Positions 1 through 9,083 of a DNA stretch of 64,000 nt are shown piece after piece. Made by a program: the position numbers and the translations under genes. Source of the DNA: Rhizosphaericola sp047606825 (lineage in GTDB: Bacteria > Bacteroidota > Bacteroidia > Chitinophagales > Chitinophagaceae). The stretch is taken from positions 1 through 64,000 of the forward strand of contig JASGDY010000083.1 of NCBI GenBank assembly GCA_047606825.1, read 5' to 3'. The notes beneath the pieces were generated by a model, which saw nothing but the letters and a program-made list of their open reading frames with translations, was not told where the DNA came from and did not search any database. How positions within the stretch are numbered: position 1 is the first letter of the stretch; each line of letters starts with the position of its first letter.

Positions 1-12
1 AAATCAAGACTG

Positions 13-137
13 TATTGAATTAACTAAAAATCAACGCATAAGTCGGAAATAAAAGAAACTCACTCCGCTTCGCTACGTTCAGACAACTTTTATTTCTATC
101 GACTTATTTCTTTGATTTTCTTAACGTTAATTCAATA
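13..137. repeat. Imperfect foldback (inverted repeat), about 125 bp
   Basis: The ends TATTGAATTAA (13-23) and TTAATTCAATA (127-137) are perfect reverse complements. Further in, the arms continue with partly matching blocks (AAAATCAA, ATAAGTCG, AAATAAAAG and their complements) around a loop near 60-85. No flanking target duplication is visible. It could be a MITE-like remnant or a structured 3' region. The rest of 138-261 holds no gene that I can support. Confidence 0.6.
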
Positions 138-261
138 AGGTCGATTCCAAAATACATACTACCTTATCCCGAACTCACGTTAAATTAATGTGTTGACAGA
201 AAAAGAACACCTTTGCCGCTGGCGTGCATCTGTCGCGTGTGGTTCAGGTGCTGAGAGATAC

Positions 262-298
262 AATCTATCGGTCGGGTGTCTCCACCGACCGATAGATT
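262..298. repeat. Perfect 14-bp stem-loop downstream of bshC
   Basis: AATCTATCGGTCGG (262-275) pairs perfectly with 285-298 across a 9-nt loop. The hairpin lies 43 nt beyond the bshC stop. On the bshC strand the T-run precedes the hairpin instead of following it, so it is not a canonical intrinsic terminator. A related sequence (CGGTC, GTGTC loop, CCGACCG) recurs near 56985-57006, so this is probably a dispersed hairpin repeat. Confidence 0.55.
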
Positions 299-340
299 AA
301 AAAAAAATGACGAACTACACTAATCCTTGGACTTTACTCC

Positions 341-1951
341 TCAATTGCATCCGCAATCCTTCCCGAGGAGCAGCAATACATAAGCTGACCGATAAGCCGG
401 GCTTTCCGTCAATATATTGTCCAATAAGGCTTTGCCGTATTGGCCGTACAGCGTTGCGATATTTTCTATGCGTTCCTGCAAACTGTCGTCGGGGAAAAGT
501 GTGGTTTTTAAATATTGCAGCCATTCGCTTTCGGTGACGAGTTTTTTGCGTTCCTGGCGTTGCATTTTTTTCTCTAAACCATGCAGCTTTTTTTCTTGCT
601 GCACGAGGAGCGCGTTGACATGTTTTTCCAGTGTGGACGAGGCTTCCAGTGCTTTTTCCTTGATGGAACGATATATTTGTTTTAAGGCGTTTATTTCTTC
701 CGTGAGCTGTATTTTGTTGTGGTTTTTTCTTTCGGAAAGGAAGTTGAGAATGTCCACTTCCGATGCAAACAATTGCGTGGGTGTAATCTGCAAGAGTTTG
801 TAAAAACAAGTGGCACGCTCGTCCAATATCGTAAACGAATTGCGCAGCATCAAGACAGGATAAGGCACTTGCACGGCATTGAAAACATTTTTCAGTTCCA
901 GCCAATACGCCAACTCTCCACCACCGCCGACAAAAATAATATTGGGCAAAACTGTTTCCTGAAAAGCTCCACGCAGGATGACATTGGCGCTAAAGCGTTC
1001 CGGGTGGGATTGCAGTTCCTCCAAAATTTCTGTTTCGGAAAAAGTTAGATTAAGTGCCGGGACGCTATATTTCCCGTCTTCTTTTTCGATGCGTTCGCGC
1101 CTGTCGTCCAGCAGATAAAAAAGGTTGAGCGCACGTCCTGACGCTTGTTGTTTGTAGCCTGCGGCTTCCAATTGTTCGGATGTTTTCTCGACAATCGGGT
1201 GTGAAAACTGGGTTTCCAGTTCTCGGCGGACGACAGGTTCAAACAGTTTTTTCAATACGGCGTTGTCGGGAACCAACACGACCAAGCCATATTTCCCAAA
1301 GAGTTGGTGCATGATTTCCAACGTCGCTTGCTGTATTGTTTTGCCTAATGTGTAACAGGACGCGAAGAGTTCCGTCAGTTCATTTCCGTGCGGTTCGACG
1401 TCGATTTGACCTTTCAGTTCTTTCAGTAGTTGCAGCAACGCCGGGTCTACTTTCATGCGGCCGACTGCGCCCGTCTGCGGGGTGTCCCACACGTATTTTT
1501 TGCCATGTACGGTAAACTGCCCGATTTCGTCCAGGTCCGCATCCTCACTGCCCATATAATATACTGGAACAAAATCGTATTTCGGAAAATCTTTTTTTAA
1601 ATATTTAGCGAGCTGGATGACGTGCAAAATCTTGTATATCATGTACAGCGGCCCTGTGAATATATTGGGCTGGTGCGCCGTGGTAATCGTGAAAGTATTG
1701 TCGTTGTTGAGTTTTGCGATGTTGTCGGCGACGTTGTGCGTGAGGGTTAAGCCTTTGTATTGTAGTTGTAATTGTTCAGCCAAAACCGTTCTTTGTTGGG
1801 AAAACTGTTGCCTTGCTTCAATAGCCTGTTCAATGCCGGACTTGGAAACCGCGTGGGCGTAAAAAGGCCGCAACGCTTCCGCCGACTGCATATAATCGTT
1901 CGCAATTTTGGAAAAATAACCTGTATCCGAAAAAGACAATCTGGTTGACAT
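341..1951 (-). CDS. bshC: BshC, putative cysteine ligase of bacillithiol biosynthesis
   Basis: Predicted to add cysteine to glucosaminyl-malate, the last step of synthesis of the cytosolic thiol bacillithiol. At 536 aa it has the usual family length. Recognisable conserved blocks are TAHQPNIFTGPLYMIYK (from about residue 91) and YYMGSEDADLDE (131-142) in the nucleotide-binding-like core. A charged, Lys/Glu-rich segment at about 405-475 looks like the coiled coil found in the family. The start ATG at 1951 gives MSTRLSFS and no better upstream start is seen. bshA and bshB are not in the window, so the pathway is dispersed, as is common in Bacteroidota. Sequence recognition is strong; the biochemical role comes from the family, and whether BshC alone is the ligase is not settled in all species. 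Confidence 0.9.
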   Translation of the reverse strand: MSTRLSFSDTGYFSKIANDYMQSAEALRPFYAHAVSKSGIEQAIEARQQFSQQRTVLAEQLQLQYKGLTLTHNVADNIAKLNNDNTFTITTAHQPNIFTGPLYMIYKILHVIQLAKYLKKDFPKYDFVPVYYMGSEDADLDEIGQFTVHGKKYVWDTPQTGAVGRMKVDPALLQLLKELKGQIDVEPHGNELTELFASCYTLGKTIQQATLEIMHQLFGKYGLVVLVPDNAVLKKLFEPVVRRELETQFSHPIVEKTSEQLEAAGYKQQASGRALNLFYLLDDRRERIEKEDGKYSVPALNLTFSETEILEELQSHPERFSANVILRGAFQETVLPNIIFVGGGGELAYWLELKNVFNAVQVPYPVLMLRNSFTILDERATCFYKLLQITPTQLFASEVDILNFLSERKNHNKIQLTEEINALKQIYRSIKEKALEASSTLEKHVNALLVQQEKKLHGLEKKMQRQERKKLVTESEWLQYLKTTLFPDDSLQERIENIATLYGQYGKALLDNILTESPAYRSAYVLLLLGKDCGCN

Positions 1952-2049
1952 ACATTTTTAGCTTTTAGCTATGTGCTTTTTATTTAAATATTTCCGATTG
2001 TTTATATTTGACGTCAATTATAACATTTTAGGTAATTGCCCGACCACTT

Positions 2050-3363
2050 TCAACTTTCCACTACTTCCGCTTCCAAATCATAATCGTAGGCCTTCACGAT
2101 GCGCACCGTCACAAAATCGCCGATGGGCAATTTCTTTTTGGTGTTGATGATGACGTCGTTGTCCACTTCCACGCTGTCGTATTCCGTGCGGCCGATATAT
2201 TTCCCGGCTTCTTTTTTATCGATGAGGACTTTCAATGTTTGCCCTATTTTTTCCTGGTTTTTTTCGTAGCTGATTTCAGATTGGAGTTCCATGATTTCCT
2301 GCGCTCTCCTTTCTTTTTCTGCGGCAGGGACGTCGTCGACCAAGTCTCCTGCGGAAGTGCCTTCTTCATGGCTGTACGGGAAAATGCCTACGCGGTCAAA
2401 GCGTTGGCGACGCAGGAAATCCTTGAGCTCTTCCACGTCTTCCAAAGTCTCTCCGGGAAAACCCGCAATCAGCGTCGTGCGCAGACAGATGCCAGGATTT
2501 TTTTCGCGGATAGCGGTGATGAGGTCTTCCATTTCCTTACGTGTGCTCTGGCGGCGCATGGCTTTCAGCATATTGTCACTCGCGTGTTGCAGCGGCATAT
2601 CGATGTAGTTGCAGATATTGTCGTGCTTTTTCATTACGTCCAACACGTCCATCGGGAACTTGTTGGGATAGGCATAGTGCAGGCGTATCCATTCCAGGCC
2701 GGCAATTGCCGCCATGCGGTCGAGGAGTTCGGCCAGCTTGCGTTCCTTATATAAATCGAGACCGTAATAAGTCAGTTCCTGCGCGATGAGCATGATTTCC
2801 TTCACGCCGCCCGCGACCAGCCTTTCTGCCTCTGCCAGCAAATCTTCGATAGGCCGGCTGACATGGCCGCCGCGCATGAGTGGAATCGCGCAAAAAGCGC
2901 AGGTGCGGTTGCAGCCTTCGCTGATTTTTAGGTAGGCATAGTGCTTGGGGGTGCTCAACAGCCGTTCGCCGAGGAGTTCTTTTTTATAGTCGGCATTGAG
3001 TGCTTTGAGCATGAGCGGCAGTTCAAAAGTGCCAAACCACTGGTCTACTTCGGGGATTTCCTCTTCGAGGTTGCCGCGGTACCGCTCGCTGAGGCAGCCT
3101 GTGACGTACACTTTGTCCAGCTTGCCGGAGCGTTTGAGTTCGACCTGTTCCAGTATCGTGTTGATGCTTTCCTCCTTGGCACTGTCGATGAAACCACAGG
3201 TGTTGACGACGACGATGTTGTGGTCCAGTTTTTCGTTTTCGTGCGCGACGGCGATAGCGTTGGCTTTCAGTTGACCGCTCAGGACCTCGCTGTCCACGAG
3301 GTTTTTGCTGCAACCTAGGGTGATGATATTGACTTTGTCTTGCTTTAGCGTTCTTGCTTTCAT
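2050..3363 (-). CDS. rimO: RimO, ribosomal protein S12 methylthiotransferase
   Basis: Radical-SAM enzyme that methylthiolates a conserved aspartate of ribosomal protein S12. The N-terminal MTTase domain shows TLGCSKNLVDSE, VVNTCGFI and VTGCLSER, supplying the three cysteines of the auxiliary 4Fe-4S cluster. The radical-SAM motif is SEGCNRTCAFCAIP (CxxxCxxC). A TRAM-like C-terminal region ends with VTVRIVKAYDYDLEAEVV. GHVSRP and PLQHAS mark RimO rather than MiaB. An ATG 30 nt further upstream (3393) exists, but a -7 box TAACTTTG (3375-3382) lies between the two, so I chose 3363, giving 437 aa. Transcription would then start only a few bases before the ATG. Confidence 0.95.
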   Translation of the reverse strand: MKARTLKQDKVNIITLGCSKNLVDSEVLSGQLKANAIAVAHENEKLDHNIVVVNTCGFIDSAKEESINTILEQVELKRSGKLDKVYVTGCLSERYRGNLEEEIPEVDQWFGTFELPLMLKALNADYKKELLGERLLSTPKHYAYLKISEGCNRTCAFCAIPLMRGGHVSRPIEDLLAEAERLVAGGVKEIMLIAQELTYYGLDLYKERKLAELLDRMAAIAGLEWIRLHYAYPNKFPMDVLDVMKKHDNICNYIDMPLQHASDNMLKAMRRQSTRKEMEDLITAIREKNPGICLRTTLIAGFPGETLEDVEELKDFLRRQRFDRVGIFPYSHEEGTSAGDLVDDVPAAEKERRAQEIMELQSEISYEKNQEKIGQTLKVLIDKKEAGKYIGRTEYDSVEVDNDVIINTKKKLPIGDFVTVRIVKAYDYDLEAEVVES

Positions 3364-3374
3364 AATTGTGGGTG

Positions 3375-3382
3375 CAAAGTTA
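3375..3382 (-). promoter_or_regulatory. Bacteroidota -7 box of rimO
   Basis: Minus-strand TAACTTTG matches TAnnTTTG and ends 11 nt before the chosen rimO ATG, implying a very short leader. No clear -33 TTTG at the usual 18-21 nt spacing was found. Confidence 0.5.
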
Positions 3383-3502
3383 GCCATAACCATAACAAAA
3401 CAGCATGAAATTTATTTCCCCACATCGCGCAATACCCTTTGAAGCACCCGATATTTTTTGCTTTATAAATGGTTCAGAACCAGATGTCATTGTATGCGTT
3501 TT

Positions 3503-4903
3503 CTATTTCCACCCACCGCCGAGTGCCACATAGAGGTTGGTGACTGACTGGTATTTCTGCAAATAATCGTTGACCTGACTGAGCTGTGCGGACAGCAGGC
3601 TTTGCATGGCGATCAGGACTTCGCTATAATTGGCAAAACCGTTCTTGACCAGTTCCTGTGAATAGTCCACGGACTTGTTGAGGTTGTCCAACTGATTTTT
3701 GCGGGGTTCTATTTTGGCAAGGGCTGTCAGGTAGGCAAACAGCGCGTTGGAAACTTCCTGTCCGGCGGAGAGCAAGGTATTTTCATAGGCGTAATAGGCT
3801 TGGTTCTGTTTTTCCTGGGCGACCGTCAGGTTCATTTTGTTGATTCCTTTGTTGAAAATCGGTTGTGTCAGGTTGCCGACAATGGTGCCGATCAGTGAAC
3901 TGGCGGAAAAATAGTTTTCCAATTTATTGCGTGAGAGACCTCCCGAAGCCGTGATACTGAGCTGTGGGTAAAAATTGGTACGCGCTACATTGGTCAGCGC
4001 GTAAGCCTGCCTGAAATCGTTTTCTGCTATTGCCACGTCGGGCCTGTTGGACAAGAGCTGTGCCGGCAGGCCGACATTGATGGCCGGAATCGGGTGGTTT
4101 CCGTTCAGGCTGTCGCGCGGGATGGAGTCAGAAGGTATGCTCAGGAGGTTACAGATACTGTTTTCAGCTTCACGACGCAGTTTTTGGATGTCGGGAATGC
4201 TCACCTCTGTGGCGTATAGGCTCGCTTGGCTCTGTACGACGGCGGCACCGGTCACGACATCTCCTTTTTTCAATATTTTCATTACCTCTACGGTACGTCG
4301 CCAGGTGTCTCGCGTCTGTTCCATGATTCTCAGCTGCCAGTCGTATCCCATCAGGATATAGTACTGGTTGGCGACGGAAGCTACAAGCCTCGTCTGCACG
4401 GCTTTTGCATTGGCCTTGCTGCTCAACAGTGCGGCAAGGTTGGCCTGCTGCGTATTTTTCAGTTGTCCCCAGATGTCGGCCTGCCAGGTCGAGGCGAGTG
4501 TCAATTGGTATTGGTGTACATTGCTGCGGAGATTGGTAGTGGTGGAGATGGTCTTTCCGACCGTGGCACTTGCATTGGCATTGAGGTCGGGATAAAAGTT
4601 AAGACGGCTCTGGTCATAGTATGCTTCCGTCTCCCTGATTTTGGAATAGGCCGTTTTCAGGTCGAGATTGTTGTCGATGGCCTTTTGGATGAGTGCCTGT
4701 AGTTTGGTGTCGGTGTAGATTTCCTGCCATGAAAGCGCCGCAATCGTTGCGGTATCCGTCGAGTCCATGGGAATCCTGTATAGGCTGTCCGTTTTGGCAA
4801 CCGGGGGTTGATAGCTTTTGGTAACTGTCGTGCAGGAAAAAAAACAAACGACCCATAGGGCAAGCATTACATTTTTTATCGAGAAAAAAACAGGAAAATT
4901 CAT
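3503..4903 (-). CDS. TolC/NodT-family outer-membrane efflux lipoprotein
   Basis: Outer-membrane channel of the RND-efflux type (NodT/OprM family), 466 aa. A signal peptide ends in a lipobox-like FFSC at about residues 22-25, followed by TTVTKSYQPP, so it is probably a lipoprotein. Two OEP repeats follow, with typical blocks such as DLKTAYSKIRETEAYYDQ, ASTWQADIWGQLKNTQ, LPAQLLSNRPDVAIAENDFRQAY and LYVALGGGWK at the C-terminus. The RPDV-AE motif is diagnostic. No periplasmic adaptor or RND pump gene is adjacent: rimO is 139 nt downstream and rnz about 250 nt upstream, so its partners are elsewhere. Substrate cannot be told. Confidence 0.9.
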   Translation of the reverse strand: MNFPVFFSIKNVMLALWVVCFFSCTTVTKSYQPPVAKTDSLYRIPMDSTDTATIAALSWQEIYTDTKLQALIQKAIDNNLDLKTAYSKIRETEAYYDQSRLNFYPDLNANASATVGKTISTTTNLRSNVHQYQLTLASTWQADIWGQLKNTQQANLAALLSSKANAKAVQTRLVASVANQYYILMGYDWQLRIMEQTRDTWRRTVEVMKILKKGDVVTGAAVVQSQASLYATEVSIPDIQKLRREAENSICNLLSIPSDSIPRDSLNGNHPIPAINVGLPAQLLSNRPDVAIAENDFRQAYALTNVARTNFYPQLSITASGGLSRNKLENYFSASSLIGTIVGNLTQPIFNKGINKMNLTVAQEKQNQAYYAYENTLLSAGQEVSNALFAYLTALAKIEPRKNQLDNLNKSVDYSQELVKNGFANYSEVLIAMQSLLSAQLSQVNDYLQKYQSVTNLYVALGGGWK

Positions 4904-5079
4904 TGGACTATCTTGTTGCTATACGTTTAAAACGTCCCATTTGTTTAAGAAGTCAAGTCCACTCCACTCAGAGTTGGCTGACCGCTTGTGTAGACGGTAA
5001 AGTTAACTAGTGGGGTTGAGCCGACCAAATTGTTTTTGGGTGTATTGCGGATGGCATCGCTACGGTGGTATTGCCTTAG

Positions 5080-5120
5080 ACGAGGCCATTAGCGGTTATG
5101 AGGTTCTAAACCGGCCTCGT
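5080..5120. repeat. Stem-loop 3' of rnz
   Basis: ACGAGGCC (5080-5087) pairs with GGCCTCGT (5113-5120), with an inner GGTT/AACC pairing. It begins 33 nt after the rnz stop on the minus strand and has no U-run. It may be a 3' end structure or a dispersed hairpin. Confidence 0.4.
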
Positions 5121-5152
5121 GTCTCCATCCACCAGGGAAAAAGTTGTATTTT

Positions 5153-6058
5153 CTATACCTCAAAGGTTTTTCCTTCTTCCGCGATATTGGTATTGGGGAA
5201 AACGGACCTCGCCTCGTCCAAAAAATCGTCCAAATATTCATATTGGCTACTGAAATGGCCGATAAGCAGCTTTTTTGCATTCGCCTTCAGCGCGATTGCG
5301 GCCGCTTGTTTGGACGTCGAGTGGAATCTTTCAAATGCTTTTTCCTTCAAATTGTCCAGGTAAGTGGTCTCGTGGTATATAAGGTCAACCTCTTTTATAT
5401 AAGGCAGGAAATGCTCGACATAACGCGTGTCTGCACAGTATGCGTATGTTTTTGGTGGCGTATTGGGAACGGTCAATAGTGCATTGCGTAGCACGTTACC
5501 GTCGCTGTCGACATAGTCCTCTCCTTGCTGCAAGGACGGGTATTTGTCAAATGGGATATTGTGGGTCTGTACTTTTTCCGGGGCGATGGAGCGGCTGTGT
5601 TTTTTTTCCCTAAAAGTAAAACCGTGGCATTCTATCCGGTGCTCGGTAAGAAAGGTCGTGACCTCAAAGTTTTCGGTTTCCACGAGCTTGCCTTCCGACA
5701 TCGGCAGGGGATGGAAATGCAGCGGAAAGTGCAAGGTCGTATTGGCTGCCTTGAAATGCAGTGCCAATATTTGCTCCAGTGTCTGCGGGGCATATATGTG
5801 CATATCGGTGGTGCGTCCCGTCAGGTTCAGTGAGTTGAGTAGCCCCGGTATGCCCAAGTAATGGTCTCCATGCAGGTGGGAAACGAAAATATAGTCCAGC
5901 TTGCCCCTTTTTACCTTGTACTTGAGCATCTGCATCTGGGTGCCTTCCCCACAGTCCACCATAACAGCCTGATTGTCAAAATGCAGGATCTGGGAAGTCG
6001 GATGCCTGCCGTATGCGGGCAGTGCCGAGTTGATTCCTAATGTTGTTACTGATAGCAT
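5153..6058 (-). CDS. rnz: Ribonuclease Z
   Basis: Metallo-beta-lactamase-fold endonuclease that trims the 3' trailer of tRNA precursors. The zinc-binding motif SHLHGDH is at residues 60-66 (H61, H63, D65, H66), followed by YLGIPG. VDCGEGTQMQM (about 34-45), YCADTRY and IYHETTY, and GHFSSQY near the C-terminus complete the conserved set. The 301-aa length matches the short, dimeric form (RNase Z-S). The window tRNAs lack an encoded CCA where checked (tRNA-fMet, tRNA-Gly, tRNA-Leu), which fits with a need for this enzyme. It stands alone between two intergenic regions. Confidence 0.95.
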   Translation of the reverse strand: MLSVTTLGINSALPAYGRHPTSQILHFDNQAVMVDCGEGTQMQMLKYKVKRGKLDYIFVSHLHGDHYLGIPGLLNSLNLTGRTTDMHIYAPQTLEQILALHFKAANTTLHFPLHFHPLPMSEGKLVETENFEVTTFLTEHRIECHGFTFREKKHSRSIAPEKVQTHNIPFDKYPSLQQGEDYVDSDGNVLRNALLTVPNTPPKTYAYCADTRYVEHFLPYIKEVDLIYHETTYLDNLKEKAFERFHSTSKQAAAIALKANAKKLLIGHFSSQYEYLDDFLDEARSVFPNTNIAEEGKTFEV

Positions 6059-6407
6059 ATTGTATTCATATCATGTGAGCTTAGCAATAGAATTACGCTA
6101 AAGGTATCAATTATTGCGGTAAATTGCATTATGGGATAGGGTGCCTCTCCAAATTTGTGTTTTCTTTTATGCGGAAACGGTGTTCTCCGGAAGCAATGCG
6201 TTGTCCCGGGTTCGTAACAAAAAATATAAGAATGGAAAAAGTCTCAATGGGAAACATTTGTAGTGGATTGCTTACAATGAACCCTCGGTCGTTCGGATGG
6301 GGGTATTCTCTCCATTGGGGCGTAAGATAAAACCAAAAAGACAGCTTTTGGAAACCATCAATGCTTACAATCATTCGTTTTAACAGTGGCATTTATGGGC
6401 TTTCCAC
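6059..6407. other. Intergenic region with no supported gene
   Basis: This lies between divergent rnz and the FMN glutamate-synthase-like gene. Short open frames exist on both strands, but neither has recognisable domains or a convincing start. I see no strong hairpin. It ends at the -7 box of the next gene. Confidence 0.5.
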
Positions 6408-6415
6408 TACATTTG
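6408..6415 (+). promoter_or_regulatory. -7 box of the glutamate-synthase-like gene
   Basis: TACATTTG fits TAnnTTTG and lies 21 nt upstream of the ATG at 6437. The -33 element is not clear. Confidence 0.45.
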
Positions 6416-6436
6416 CGGCGCTTAAAATAGACAGGT

Positions 6437-8029
6437 ATGCGTAAGCAGTTTATTCTTTTTTCGGTCATCAGTCCTTTGGTGCTTTTGGCTTTGTGTTATT
6501 TTGACAATGGTCTTTGGTTCGAAATCATCTTGGTCATAGATCTTATCCTTATAGGACTGGGCATCTATGACATGGTACAGACGCGGCATTCCATCATGCG
6601 TACTTTTCCGGTTTTGGGTCGTCTGCGCTATGTCATGGAAGCCATGCGCCCCAAGATCTACCAATATTTCGTTGAGTCCGATACCGATGGAAAACCGATT
6701 GACCGTATCGACAGGTCTACCATCTACCAGCGTGCCAAGAAGGAGACGGACACGATGCCATTTGGCACGCAGCTCGACGTGTATGCCGAAGGGTATGAGT
6801 GGATCAGCTATTCTCTGGCACCCACTGATTTCCACAAACTGGATCTTGATCCTCGTGTCGTGGTCGGCAACAAGGATTGTAAACGCCCTTATTCTGCCAG
6901 TATCCTGAATGTGTCCGCTATGAGCTATGGTGCATTGAGCAACAATGCGATAGAAGCATTGAACGGCGGTGCCCAGATTGGAAATTTTGCACATAATACG
7001 GGTGAGGGCGGCATCAGCACCTATCACCTGAAACATGGCGGCGACCTTATCTGGCAGATTGGCACCGGTTATTTCGGTTGCCGTGACGAAAAAGGTTTTT
7101 TTGACCCGGAAAAGTTTAAGGAAAAAGCCGCTTATCCACAGGTCAAGATGATTGAGCTGAAACTCTCACAAGGGGCTAAGCCTGGGCATGGTGGTATCTT
7201 GCCCGCGTCTAAAAACACCGAAGAAATCGCAGCTATCCGACATGTCGTTCCGCATACGACGGTCGCGTCCCCTCCATACCATACGGCGTTCAACAATCCA
7301 CGGGAGCTGGTACAGTTCATCGCGACGATGCGGGAACTCTCAGGTGGCAAACCCATAGGATTCAAGCTTTGTATTGGCAAAAAAAGTGAATTTATCGCCA
7401 TCTGTGAAGCGATGCGTGAGCTGGACACCTATCCGGACTTTATCACAGTGGACGGAGCGGAAGGCGGTACCGGTGCCGCACCGCAGGAATTTTCCAACTA
7501 TGTAGGAGTCCCGTTGCTCGACGGTTTGGCTTTTGTTGTCAATATGCTCAATGGCTTTGACATCAAAAAGCATATCAAGGTATTTGCGTCGGGCAAGATA
7601 TTGACGGGTTTCCATATCGCGCGCGTCATCGCCTTGGGTGCGGATGGCTGCAACTCTGCCCGTGCGATGATGATGGCATTGGGATGTATACAGGCCTTGC
7701 TATGCAATACCAACAAGTGTCCGACCGGTGTGGCCACTCAGGATCCTGACCTTGTGGTAGGGCTGGACATCGCCGACAAAAAACAGCGTGTTGCCAACTA
7801 CCACCACCTGACCGTAAAAAGTTTCATGGAACTGATCGGGGCGGGAGGTCTGCGGAACTATAAAGAAGTAAACCGACACCATATCTACCGCCGTGTGTTT
7901 ATGAACGAAATGCGCTCTTTTGAGGACATCTATCCTTCCATGAACGTGGGTGCGCTTATTGACGGAAAGGGGCTCTATCCTGACAGGTACAAGCAGGACA
8001 TGGCAGAGGCTACGCCGGATCATTGGTAA
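6437..8029 (+). CDS. Membrane-anchored FMN-binding glutamate synthase family protein
   Basis: 530 aa. Two hydrophobic segments at about residues 5-20 and 27-44 anchor the protein. The rest is the FMN/3Fe-4S synthase domain of glutamate synthase (Glu_synthase family). The cluster ligands are visible as C417, C423 and C428 (CIQALLCNTNKC), and the FMN region includes VDGAEGGTGAAPQEF and the KPGHGG block. The glutaminase (class II amidotransferase) domain and the C-terminal GXGXG helix domain of true GltB are absent, and no gltD is adjacent. It is therefore a stand-alone family member, probably an oxidoreductase of unknown substrate. It is convergent with tpiA, separated by repeat element A copy 1. 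Confidence 0.88.
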   Translation: MRKQFILFSVISPLVLLALCYFDNGLWFEIILVIDLILIGLGIYDMVQTRHSIMRTFPVLGRLRYVMEAMRPKIYQYFVESDTDGKPIDRIDRSTIYQRAKKETDTMPFGTQLDVYAEGYEWISYSLAPTDFHKLDLDPRVVVGNKDCKRPYSASILNVSAMSYGALSNNAIEALNGGAQIGNFAHNTGEGGISTYHLKHGGDLIWQIGTGYFGCRDEKGFFDPEKFKEKAAYPQVKMIELKLSQGAKPGHGGILPASKNTEEIAAIRHVVPHTTVASPPYHTAFNNPRELVQFIATMRELSGGKPIGFKLCIGKKSEFIAICEAMRELDTYPDFITVDGAEGGTGAAPQEFSNYVGVPLLDGLAFVVNMLNGFDIKKHIKVFASGKILTGFHIARVIALGADGCNSARAMMMALGCIQALLCNTNKCPTGVATQDPDLVVGLDIADKKQRVANYHHLTVKSFMELIGAGGLRNYKEVNRHHIYRRVFMNEMRSFEDIYPSMNVGALIDGKGLYPDRYKQDMAEATPDHW

Positions 8030-8096
8030 TAGGGAGAGTGGTGGAGAGCCAAAATTTTACCCGGATCTGCCGAAAACCCCGTTTTTTCAAAATTAA

Positions 8097-8230
8097 GAGA
8101 CTGTTTGAATTAAGTTTTTCAGTAAGGTTTTATATGCTTCCAAGACATAAAAACGTGTGTTCCTTCCCGCAAAGTCCCCGCCGCGGCGGGGACTTTGCGG
8201 GAAGGAAATAAATATAACTCAAACAGCTTC
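8097..8230 (+). mobile_element. Element A copy 1: MITE-like, 48-bp GC palindrome
   Basis: Bounded by GAGACTGTTTGAATT (left) and AACTCAAACAGCTTC (right), which form imperfect terminal inverted repeats. Flanked by the 3-bp direct repeat TAA (8094-8096 and 8231-8233). A perfect 48-bp palindrome occupies 8160-8207 (core CCCCGCCGCGGCGGGG). The element is homologous to copies at 20735-21063 and 28852-28983. It has no coding capacity. Ends beginning GAG with TNA duplications resemble the IS1031 group of the IS5 family; that assignment is inference. It sits between the convergent 3' ends of two genes, where the hairpin could stop transcription from both sides. Confidence 0.85.
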
Positions 8231-8272
8231 TAAGAAAACGGCTTTTTCGGTAGACAATGTTTACCTGCGGCT

Positions 8273-9034
8273 CTACTGCAACGCCTTGATGATTGCCAGG
8301 AACTCGTCTGCATTGAGCGACGCGCCACCGACCAGACCACCGTCAACATCCGGCTGGGAAAATATTTCAACGGCATTGGCAGCCTTGACGCTACCTCCGT
8401 ACAATATGGAAACATTGTCCGCAGAGGCCTCGCCATATTGAGCAGCGACGACGGCGCGGATATGTTTTTGGATGTCTTCCGCTTGTTGGGAAGTTGCGGT
8501 CTTGCCCGTTCCGATAGCCCAAATGGGTTCGTATGCAATGACGACATTCGCCAATTGTTCGGCAGTCAGGTGAAATAAGGATTCTTTCAATTGCGCTTCG
8601 ACGAAAGCGTTTTGGGTTTCCTGTTCGCGTATTTCCAACGGTTCGCCACAGCAGAACACAGGTTTCAGCCCGTTTTCCAGCGCACGGTCAAGCTTTGCCG
8701 CAAGGATGGCGTTATCTTCATGGTAATACTCACGGCGTTCGGAGTGGCCGATCAACACATATTCAATGCCCACGGAAGCTAGCATCTCACCGGAAACCTC
8801 GCCTGTGTAAGCGCCTGATTTCTTGTCCGAAAGGTTCTGCGCCGCAATATAGACATTTGGTTTTCCGGCTATTTTTTCCTGAAAAGTGGCGAGATAGGGA
8901 AAGGGGACGGCAATGACGACTCCCTGATGGTCTTTCAACGCTGGAATACCTGGAATCAATGTATTCAAGAGTTCCTGCCCTTGCTGGAAGGTAAGGTTCA
9001 TCTTCCAGTTGGCAGCTGCAATTTGGTTTCGCAT
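8273..9034 (-). CDS. tpiA: Triosephosphate isomerase
   Basis: Interconverts dihydroxyacetone phosphate and glyceraldehyde 3-phosphate in glycolysis and gluconeogenesis; cytosolic TIM barrel. 253 aa, the standard length. Catalytic motifs are seen in order: AANWKMN (Lys11), IGHSERR (electrophilic His), AYEPIWAIGTGKTAT (catalytic Glu and loop 6) and ILYGGSVK (phosphate binding). The start gives MRNQIAAANWKMN, as is usual. The gene is 49 nt downstream of the GlmU-like gene on the same strand, so the two may be co-transcribed. Triose phosphate is also the end product of the galacturonate pathway encoded at 36-46 kb. Confidence 0.97.
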   Translation of the reverse strand: MRNQIAAANWKMNLTFQQGQELLNTLIPGIPALKDHQGVVIAVPFPYLATFQEKIAGKPNVYIAAQNLSDKKSGAYTGEVSGEMLASVGIEYVLIGHSERREYYHEDNAILAAKLDRALENGLKPVFCCGEPLEIREQETQNAFVEAQLKESLFHLTAEQLANVVIAYEPIWAIGTGKTATSQQAEDIQKHIRAVVAAQYGEASADNVSILYGGSVKAANAVEIFSQPDVDGGLVGGASLNADEFLAIIKALQ

Positions 9035-9083
9035 AAATGATTGATTTAATTAGCTATCAGCTATCGTCTAACAGCCATTTTCC

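Noticed and set aside
2239..2754. 171-codon open frame on the plus strand
   Set aside because: It lies antisense inside rimO, whose protein is well conserved; its translation is Phe/Arg-rich without domains. Shadow frame.
6129..6392. 87-codon minus-strand frame in the rnz upstream region
   Set aside because: Contains no known domain, has no promoter box and overlaps an equally open plus-strand frame; treated as non-coding.
8160..8207. Plain intrinsic terminator
   Set aside because: The palindrome belongs to a larger element with TIRs, target duplications and two other copies, so a simple terminator does not explain it, though it may act as one.
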